Assembly (NCBI RefSeq): GCF_905475465.1 | Contig: NC_062244.1 | Location: 12,208,001-12,272,000 of the forward strand | Direction of reading: 5' to 3' | DNA: 64,000 nt | Source of the DNA: Pieris napi | Lineage: Eukaryota; Arthropoda; Insecta; Lepidoptera; Pieridae | Shown here: in pieces, positions 56,446 through 64,000 of the stretch | Layout of the letters: every line of letters begins with the position of its first letter | Numbering within the stretch: position 1 is the stretch's first letter | Program-made: the position numbers and the translations under genes | Notes under the pieces: generated by a model | Databases searched by the model: none | Told to the model about the DNA's origin: nothing | The model's input: only the letters and a program-made list of their open reading frames with translations

Positions 56446-56740
56446 AACAACTATACGGAAAAGAGATTACACATTGCAACACTCAATACAAGATCATAAT
56501 ATTAAGAAGAAAAGTTAACAGAACTAGAACAAGCGTTATAAGATCTTTGTGGAGAACACTTGGGGAGGCCTATGCTGAAAGACAAAACGATCAAGAAACC
56601 GGAGTCTAATAGGAAACAATAAGATAATATTTACATTTACTTTAACTAAATCTCGTTAATAACTAAGTAGAAATAAGATAAAATGTAACTTACAAGATTG
56701 TCAATAAAGGCTATATTTATTTATTAAACAAATGAATGCG
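56446..56740 (+). pseudogene. RTE-like LINE 3' end
   Basis: LWRTLGEAYAERQNDQETGV then a stop, followed by an untranslated part and AATAAAGGCTATATTTATTT. The short L-G-E-A-Y end and the tail are typical of RTE-like elements. Confidence 0.55.
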
Positions 56741-57524
56741 TATTATGTGTCCTGCGGGCGAAGGAATCCTCCAACCGAACTACACCGAATCGACAAATCT
56801 ACACCGTCACATTAACACTTTTTGAACTAAATTAGTGTTAAAATAAAAAACAATAATTAGTATTAAAAATGCTTTAAAGGTAGCAAAAAGACACAGATAT
56901 CTGAAAACTTCGTAAAGTATCGATCTGTTCTATTAATTACGCATACATTGCCGTATGGTTAAGAATCACATTTGTAATTTGACAATATTTAACTGCATTG
57001 GAGAACAAGTCGAAGATTAAAAAGAAACCAGTGCAGCGTATATTCGATTTGTTAACTAGCTCACTACAGCCGTCTAGACAGATCCATTAATTATTGGCCG
57101 ACGAAAGAATTTACAGTTAAGATTTCTTAGATTAAACTTTGACAAAGCCTTCGGTACCTTTTCATCTCAAAGTATCTTTAACAAAGCATTTTTTTGTTAC
57201 TTTTGACCTTTTGAAGTTCAATTAGAGCATTTTTGTAGCTAGCAAAACGTTTACGAAATAATTGTATACTTTTACGACTATGTTGGGAGTAATATATGAT
57301 GTACAGTGCCACACTTTTATTGAAATGTCTTAATAAAACAATGTATAGTAGTATCTAGAAAATACAGTTATGATATGATAGGTTTTGTTACCTGTACTAT
57401 TAATATAATATCTTTTACGATAGCTAACAATTAGAACCTTTCGATGATTAAAAGTTTGCCATTGTAATTAATAATGCAAGGAATAAAATAAATACATTTT
57501 AGTTGGATTATTATTAGAAGTTAC
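56741..57524. other. Gene-free stretch
   Basis: Nothing recognised. Confidence 0.4.
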
Positions 57525-57780
57525 CAAAATGGTGACGGTACCAATATCAGCCGCCGGTCAAATAAATAAATAAATAAATAAATCCTTTATTTGCAATGAT
57601 AGTGGTACAAAATAAAATAAAAACAACAACAAGAAAAGTCCGCACAATCAGCCATACAATAACAGGCATGCAAATGTCATAATAAGATGTCATTTATGAG
57701 TAATTGTTAAACTTATATTCTAAATACTCGGTTACGCTGTAAAAGCACCTTGACTTTAAAAGAAAAGTATGTGGCACTGT
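57525..57780. mobile_element. Foldback MITE relative split by a LINE tail
   Basis: AAAATGGTGACGGTACCAAT and GCCGCCGGTCAA (to about 57560) continue at 57757 with AAGAAAAGTATGTGGCACTG, as in the intact copy at 10.13-10.18 kb. The insert starts with six AAAT units and reads, reversed, GCAAATAAAGGATTTATTTA: a LINE 3' tail on the minus strand. Confidence 0.7.
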
Positions 57781-58185
57781 ATAGTACTTCTAAATGTGGT
57801 TTTTAATACGTGATCACTTTATCTGTAATGTCACTAGTTAATTATATTTCCTAGTTCATTGTGTTGACGTTATCTATGGTTTAGTAGTACAGATATAAAC
57901 GCAAATAAACAAAAGGATACTAAGTTATTTTTTTTAATCTGTGGTATGTTTGAAATAGTAATTTCGCGACTATAGATGCCCGTTAACAAAGCACATTTTT
58001 ATTTATAAATCCTAAAACAACATGTATGCTTAAAATATACAGGAAAGTATGAATTTTACATACATATCTACACATTATACTAAATAAAAATTTCAAACGA
58101 GCAAGGGAATAATTAAACATGAAGACACAGAAAAAAAACATTTTAATACTCTATGGCAAATAGTTATTTGTCTACTGACGCGGCA
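57781..58185. other. Gene-free stretch
   Basis: Nothing recognised. Confidence 0.4.
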
Positions 58186-58189
58186 ATCC

Positions 58190-58255
58190 AAATAGCCGTC
58201 TCTCGCTGACCACGCTTACTGAAATGCACTTGAAACGTCGAGATATGTAAATTAT
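58190..58255 (+). repeat. Penelope-like hairpin motif, decayed
   Basis: CGCTGACCACGCTTACTG and then GCACTTGAAACGTCGAG; second copy of the 26.27 kb motif. Confidence 0.4.
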
Positions 58256-58544
58256 GTTCAAATTAAACTATATTGAACTATTCTCTAAAGTATTGTATTA
58301 ATATGTATAGTATACTTGACAAGCTTTGAGAAACCAAATTTGATTTAATAATGGTACGTATTTTGCTATCACTAAGCCCAAGCAAAAATAATACGAATCT
58401 AATAGTAACTCTTCAATAAACATACTATTAAATATTTTGGCTTTAAATTTTAAATATACATTATTTAACATTATAAGCAACACACACATATAAACAATTT
58501 TCCTAACCTAATAATAATAATTAATAAATAAAAAATTAAAACAA
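58256..58544. other. Gene-free stretch
   Basis: AT-rich; nothing recognised. Confidence 0.35.
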
Positions 58545-58740
58545 ATTTAAAAAGTTTGATCCCTGTGGCATGCTGGCAGCATTTCCTCGCTGTATTGCGA
58601 TACTTATTCGTTGAGCGAGAAAAGCACCAGCTCTATGGTCACCGGTACTATCTACAAGGCGCCAACTTAAATCTTTAATTAGCGCCTGTGCACTTGAACC
58701 CCACGGCCCAAGAGTACTCCAAAGGGAACAAAATCAAGGT
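58545..58740 (-). repeat. Repeat family D
   Basis: AAGTTTGATCCCTGTGGCAT, CTTATTCGTTGAGCGAGAAA, GCACCAGCTCTATGGTCACC and GCGCCTGTGCACTTGAA. The fullest copy next to 14.26 kb. Confidence 0.6.
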
Positions 58741-59107
58741 TGAAACATTATTTAGTTTATTTACTCTGTTTTAAATTTATTTACGTATTTACCAGTACGA
58801 ACTGAGTGTAATGTGTAAGTTTAATGAAAAACCATAATTTATACAGCAGAAGTTGAAACTAGTTTGGTAATGAAGTCGAGTCTGTGCAATCGACTGAATC
58901 TAACCTATGTCTAAGATAAACAAGCCGCAACTATCTTCCATTCCACTTTGCTAGGAGATGCCTACATTTGAATACACTTTGAACCAGTTCCATCGTTATT
59001 ACAATTCTGATAATAACAGTTATCTTGGATATTAAGATTATTATGGCGCTGTATTTCAAGTGGAATGTGTTCCGTTTTCGAAAAACTTGTGTTCTTTGTA
59101 CCGTGTA
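58741..59107. other. Gene-free stretch
   Basis: Nothing recognised. Confidence 0.35.
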
Positions 59108-59112
59108 TGTAT

Positions 59113-59545
59113 CTATCGATATATATAAAAATGAACATCGTACCGCCTAACAGTCGATTCTTTATTTATTTTTAATACTTATTCTGCTATTCGGGACACC
59201 GATCTAGCTAGTAAGATAAAAAAAAGAAAGTTGATAATACAACAAATACATTATGTCAAAAAATTAAAATTTACCTTCCCGGAACCCCTCCACTAACACT
59301 TGAACTTTATGATATGGTATTAAAGTTCAAATTGCCTTTAAATATTATTACGAATACGTTGTATGGGAATATAGAAAAGTGTTGTTTTTTCGACTTTTTC
59401 ACTCAATTTTTTTTAATTTTCTCTCCGTAAAAACCATCCTCGTACTTCAAGGAATATTATAAAAAAAGAATCAGACAAATCGGTCAAGCCGTTTTCATGT
59501 TATGTCGTGACAACGGAAAACGGGTTTCATTTTTATATATATAGA
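59113..59545 (-). mobile_element. Helitron family 2 copy with duplicated 5' ends
   Basis: Minus strand: TCTATATATATAAAAATGAA at 59545, followed by the body of the 7739-8114 element in reverse. Instead of the usual hairpin and CTAG, the distal end (plus strand TCTATCGATATATATAAAAA at about 59113) is another 5'-like end in inverted orientation. An extra segment with CTAGCTAG lies in the middle. Confidence 0.65.
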
Positions 59546-59751
59546 TAACAATGAAAATTTAATAATAATAAAGTTTATTTGGTTCTTCACAATATTGCAT
59601 TTTACAGGTTTACATGCTGCAGATATTGACCATTTTTGTGAGAGGCTGGTGCCTATAAAAGGACTAAAGTCACGTGGTAACAGGTCACCAGCCTTCCATC
59701 GCGGACATAAAATATACAAAGAGATGACTACATACACGAACTTGTGTTCTA

Positions 59752-59864
59752 TATGTCACCGAAAATTGTAAATACCGTTAGTTTGTAATCTAATCTAATC
59801 GTCAGTTCACAATCTCGCGAGTTAGATTACAATATAGCGATATTTACAATTTTACGGTGACATA
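59752..59864. mobile_element. Hairpin MITE, 113 bp, TA-flanked
   Basis: Ends TATGTCACCG and CGGTGACATA; arms AAAATTGTAAATACCG and CGATATTTACAATTTT, then TTTGTAATCTAA and TTAGATTACAA, pair along most of the element. The centre has AATCTCGCGAG. No coding. Confidence 0.8.
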
Positions 59865-60104
59865 AATACACTATGATATTGTATATTTTTGCGTATTATA
59901 TAGCAATGTACTACAATACATCAGAGTTGCTAAATTCTATGTCAAGTGTTAGGCCTAGATTAATAATTAAGAAAACAATTCAGAAATCTAATCTTAGGAC
60001 TGGTTCGAATTGAATTAAAAATTGTTATCCATTTAATTAAAGGTAATTTAAGTATGTTTTAATAATAATAATATAAAAAATTGATAAATATAAACTTAAA
60101 ATAA

Positions 60105-60640
60105 ATTTAAAAAGTTTGGTCCCTGTTGCAATGTACCTTTAATGCTGGCATTTCACTGTATTACTTAAATTCAAATTCAAAAATCATTTATTCACGTAGG
60201 TAACACAATGTACACTTGTTATGCGTCATTAAAGAAATACATATTAATGCTTCTAATTTTACATTTACTGCCAGTTTTCAAATCAAGGGCGTTGAACGGA
60301 AGAGAAGAACTGGCAATAAACTCTCCGCCACTCTTTTTAATAGCCATGTTTTTTTTTTTACACAACGTTTGTAAGGAGCTGCAACCATTACACCATGTTC
60401 CACATGACATCTTAAGTAATTAATAATAATAACATAAATTAAAAACAAAGACTTGTCCCCTATCAGCAGGAGGCATGGTGAAATAGGAGCACGCACTTAC
60501 ATTCTAGTGGGAACAACACCCAAACACATAGCCGAAATAATTAACATCTTATTCGTTGAACGAGGAAAGCACCAGCTCTGGGGTCACCGTTACTATCTAC
60601 CAGGCGCCAACTTAAATGTTTACATATTATATGTTCGATA
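60105..60640 (-). repeat. Repeat family D interrupted by family B
   Basis: Family D runs 60105-60167 (AAAAGTTTGGTCCCTGTTGC, GTACCTTTAATGCTGGCA) and resumes at 60548-60640 (CTTATTCGTTGAACGAGGAA, GCACCAGCTCTGGGGTCACC). The gap is exactly a family B unit. Confidence 0.7.
60168..60547 (-). mobile_element. Repeat family B, full-length 380-bp unit
   Basis: Minus strand from GATGTTAATTATTTCGGC to GAATAAATGATTTTTGAATT. CTTA stands on both sides (60164-60167 and 60548-60551) and may be the target duplication. Its 5' limit agrees with the copy at 11558-11925. TGGTGTAATGG fits a Pol III A box. No open frame of note. Confidence 0.7.
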
Positions 60641-61399
60641 AAATATGTTGACTTTATTTCTTTGAAGTCAATTGTAATTTGCCTTGTAAAACATTTTAAA
60701 TCTATAGTCTATAAATCTATGAACAAATTTACCTGAGTTAAAGCAGTACAAAAATGATAGGATCTTTTTCTTTATTTTTCTGTATTCTCTAATTTTATTC
60801 TTAAAACCCGTTACCCGCGGGACACAAAAATCCGCCGATACTAAAAGGTTTCAATGACAGGTGGTAAATTCACTTAATTGGCAAGACTCGACACGAACCG
60901 CAACCGAGGCAGCTGATAACTTTTACAGGGTGTCACATACCATTACTAATGGATTAGCCGGGGGAATATTCTTATCTCGTAATCACCAGTGTCGCATCTT
61001 AAAACCTTCGGGATTAATAGGCTTACATATCGATTTTAAATCGTGGTAAATTCAACAGCCGTTTCTTTTTATGTTGCTAGAGAATATTAGGAAACATTTA
61101 TATTGAGCTCTGATATCAGCCAAACGTAAGCTTGTTATTGTCATAAACCTTTACTTCATGGGAACTCAACATGCTTTAACTTAGTTTGGTTAATGTTCTT
61201 ATTTTAAAATATTCAATACTATAAAATATGTAAAGAATAAGTAATGATCTGTTTTTAAGAACTAAGTTAAACCTTAAAGTTGGTTTTCACTTTTTTAATT
61301 TTCTGTAACCAAAAAATACTAATCAAAATGTATGATGTTTATTTATAGATATCAACTGTTGCAACTCATCCAGGTATAGGCCGTTCCTCGAACCTCATA
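60641..61399. other. Gene-free stretch
   Basis: 60830-61050 is less AT-rich with a 62-codon frame, but no border or motif supports a gene. Confidence 0.35.
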
Positions 61400-61720
61400 T
61401 TCCTTTTACCTTCCCACCTTGAGGTTACCAGTGGTAACTTACCACTCTGTGATCTTTAATATAATTTCACTACAGTATATCTCAGAGTTCGGTGTGCTTC
61501 TTGGCAAAGGTTCCATCTTCCACTGCTCTCTATTCTTTGCGACTCTTCTCCAGTTCTGGCCTACTGTTAATTTGAGTTCGTCCTCCCACCTTTTGCGTTG
61601 TCGGCCTCTTCTTCGTTTCCGTCTCATTCCGTAAATCATTTTTCATTGGGGCTCCGTAGCATATGACCCGTCCATCTCCATTTCATTTGGTCTATTAATG
61701 AGAATGTTTATAATAGTAGA
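61400..61720 (-). pseudogene. RTE-like LINE polyprotein C-terminus
   Basis: The minus strand has NEMEMDGSYATEPQ (a decayed W-T-G-H-x-L-R part), then RRKRRRGRQRKRWEDELKLT and VGQNWRRVAKNREQWK. R-G-R-P/Q-x-x-R-W-x-D-E-L and N-W-x-R-V-A-x-x-R-x-x-W are the hallmarks of this end of RTE-like non-LTR proteins. The last 66 codons are open; the upstream part is broken. Confidence 0.75.
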
Positions 61721-62408
61721 TATTGGTATAAGAATTGTTGAAACAATTTCGAATCGATTGTCAAATAAGGTTAGATCGTAAAGAAATTTTGTTTTTCGTG
61801 TCGCGTCCCGGTATCATTGTAAATAGAAGTGTGAAATGCCCGTTTAATTGGCTCGGTACTGCACGACGTGCGAGGCATGCTCAGATAAGAATGGCCACAG
61901 ACTATAATCATGAGTTGCTTTTGGTCCAATTATTGAAAAATTCACCATGATTTATTCACATAAAATAATAGCAATTAATTTTATCCTTGAACACTTTTAA
62001 TTGGAGTGTTTATGTTTTCGTGTGCTTGTACCTATTATTAGTACGTTTTATTTGTGTTTTAAAGAGTAGTCTTTAAAAACATTTTTCTTAGTGAAGCAAT
62101 TAAAAGCCACTTCTCCAAATAACTTTTATTATTATATATCCTTTATTTTTTATGTCTGTTATGTTTCTTCTTTTCTTATTTAATATTGAAATATTACAAA
62201 ATTTAAAGATGTTAATTGTTATAAATTATTAAATCATTTAGCATTAAATTGAATTGAAATACATTTATGAAATCCGCATACAAATCGCAGCTATGCAACT
62301 CTTGTTGCTAATTTTAATAGCAACTCTTGCTTGTACATTAAGAAAACAGACGTTTCTCAGGCACCTACTTGCCAAAAGTAAACTTTATAATAATAATTTC
62401 ATATGCTA
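61721..62408. other. Gene-free stretch
   Basis: Nothing recognised up to the CR1 insertion. Confidence 0.4.
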
Positions 62409-62965
62409 CTATTTTACTATATAAAGCGCAAATTCGGCCCCACATGGAGTACTGCTCTCACCTCTGGGCGGGGGCTCCCCAGTACCAGCTCCTTCCACTT
62501 GACCGTATTCAACGCAGAGCGGTTCGAATCGTCGACGACCAATCTCTTTCCGAGCGGCTTGATCCTTTGGCGTTGCGTAGAGATGTGGGGTCTCTCTGCA
62601 TCTTCTACCGCATTTACCATGGAGAGTGTTCAGAGGAGTTGTTCGGATTAATACCTGCAGCTGAGTTTCGTCATCGGACGTCGAGGCAGAGTACGAAATT
62701 CCACCCGTATCACCTCGACGTCCGCCGTTCCACAACTGAGCGTTTTTCAAGGCAGTTTTTGCCGCGCACCACCACTTTGTGGAACCAGCTGCCCATTGAG
62801 GTATTTCCGAACCAATTCGACTTAGGGTCCTTCAAGAAAAGAGCGTACCGATTCCTGAAAGGCCGGCAACGCACTCGCGAGCCCTCTGGCATTGAGAGTG
62901 TCCATGGGCGGCGGTATCACTTAACATCAGGTGAGCCTCCTGCCCGTTTGCCCCCTGTTTTATAA
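62409..62965 (+). CDS. CR1/Zenon-like LINE polyprotein, C-terminal part
   Basis: About 185 codons remain open to a TAA at 62963-62965. The peptide has AQIRPHMEYCSHLWAGAP, LDRIQRRAVRIV, CIFYRIYHGECSEELF and RRSTTERFSRQFLPRTTTLW. In CR1-like elements this lies after the reverse transcriptase active site and is the thumb/C-terminal region of ORF2. The catalytic YADD and the endonuclease are absent, so the copy cannot move by itself. The open frame begins 13 codons earlier (62369), but those codons are flanking DNA. The last 25 codons overlap the conserved 3' tail seen in the other copies and may already be untranslated in the parent. Confidence 0.8.
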
Positions 62966-62982
62966 AAAAAAAAAAAAAAAAA
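62409..62982 (+). mobile_element. 5'-truncated CR1/Zenon-like LINE with poly-A tail
   Basis: The copy starts inside the polyprotein and ends with a TTTTAT then a run of about 18 A. ATGCTA occurs just before (62403-62408) and just after (62983-62988), a likely target duplication. This is the best-preserved member of the most numerous family in the window. Confidence 0.8.
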
Positions 62983-63368
62983 ATGCTAAGGTATAAAGCG
63001 TAAAACGTATTTTTGCTATCAAACAAAGAATGCAGGATGTATTACTCATAGCCACGGTGAATAATGAAAATCGACAGGACTGCACCGTGCGCGGATAAAA
63101 ATAGTATTTTTAATCAAAACTCATCGAAAAGATATTCCACGTTTGGAACTTGCAGGGCTTTTTGTTAATTATAAATTTCCAATGAAATATTCACATTGTA
63201 AGACTATTTAGGATGCTTGAACAGTTTACACTGCGAAAATAATGTTATAGTAAAAAGATGGCGATTTTCTTTGCTAGATTTATAAATACTTCTGTTTCCC
63301 TCTCGGGAGTCCTAGATTTGAATTCCGGGGATATATACTGTCTATGTCCTTAAATTATAGTCTAATTA
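62983..63368. other. Gene-free stretch
   Basis: Nothing recognised. Confidence 0.4.
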
Positions 63369-63700
63369 CAGTCAAAACCATTTACGACGACATCGTTTAG
63401 AACAACAAACCGGTTATATTGCCAAAATCAAGGGTCCCAGCTGAATTTTATTAGACCGCCTTATATAAAAATAACAGATTTTGTTGAAAAGTGTAGAAAA
63501 ATGATAATTATTTTACGTAACGTCTTTTTAGTATAATTTTCATGTGAAATAAATAAAATGTAGTTTTATTTTATTCATGAGTATATTGATCACACATTCA
63601 ATAATTAGTATGTATTAGGTACTTAATAACAACGTCATCGGCTGTTACGACTATCGGTTTTTACGACCAAACATGATGTCGTTATAATAGATTTTGATTG
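63369..63700. mobile_element. TA-flanked MITE, 332 bp
   Basis: CAGTCAAAACCATTTACGAC at the left, TAATAGATTTTGATTG at the right, TA outside both. It shares CATCGTTTAGAACAAC and AACGTCATCGGCTGTTACGA with the 182-bp copy at 36059-36240 but has about 150 bp more in the middle. Confidence 0.75.
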
Positions 63701-64000
63701 TAATACCTTAAAGTGCTCCCGCTTCATCCCAAATACGGAATCATCCATATAAAAGTTTAGTGTTTGGTTTACTGAACTCATTTGTAAGTTCGTGCTTAGT
63801 GAGTAATCTTATGTACAAATGAAGTACAAATGACATTTGTAAGACAATTTTAAATTCAAATTTGCATTGTGTATTCATAAACAAAACTAAGAGGATTGTT
63901 GCTTGGGGCTTAATTGAGAGTTGCACTATAATCTAATAAGCTGGAAACATCAAGTTTCGAGGAAGCATTTTGGTCGTCTTGAAGAATGTTTTTATTACTA

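Noticed and set aside
61735..61950. 71-codon plus-strand frame
   Set aside because: No motif or splice context.
1..64000. Bacterial defence system, CRISPR array, operon or prophage
   Set aside because: The composition, SINEs, LINEs, Helitrons and splice-like signals are those of an insect nuclear genome; no regular spacer array or gene cluster exists.

Overview
This is about 64 kb of AT-rich, repeat-dense insect nuclear DNA with no complete host gene. It most likely comes from a butterfly or moth. The evidence is tRNA-derived SINEs of the kind seen in butterflies (Metulj-like), many copies of a CR1/Zenon-like LINE tail, RTE-like LINE debris, short A/T-flanked Helitrons and TA-flanked MITEs. 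I cannot fix the species. There is no bacterial-style gene order, operon, rRNA or CRISPR; nearly all open frames are short chance frames or transposon relics.

The only long intact gene is a Copia (Ty1/copia) gag-pol reading frame at 28651-32559 on the minus strand. It belongs to a complete element, 28452-32841, with two identical 156-bp repeats, a primer-binding site matching half of initiator tRNA-Met, a polypurine tract and the 5-bp target duplication ATAAT. The element sits inside an older non-autonomous Helitron (28225-28456 plus 32842-32999).

Layout. 0-13 kb: SINE, CR1/Zenon tails, a palindrome-ended MITE, a Helitron, a foldback MITE, RTE debris, and a decayed 922-bp Tc1/mariner-type transposon with clear terminal repeats. 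13-28 kb: another palindrome-ended MITE, a candidate host exon at 15.6 kb, SINEs, LINE fragments, a Helitron, a mariner pseudogene with DD34D spacing, more MITEs and CR1 tails, a Penelope-like motif and another Helitron. 28-33 kb: the Copia-in-Helitron nest. 33-46 kb: two candidate host exons on the minus strand, a 78-bp perfect inverted repeat, MITEs and LINE tails, and an inverted pair of about 470-bp MITEs. 46-64 kb: SINEs, a second SINE family, RTE relics, nested insertions, a hairpin MITE and the longest CR1 coding fragment.

Three short segments (15598-15793 plus; 34716-34936 and 36976-37110 minus) have splice-like borders and an open frame, and may be exons of host genes with long introns. 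They are not identified. The rest is intron- or intergenic-like DNA in which I see nothing further. Family names rest on recognition, not on a database search.
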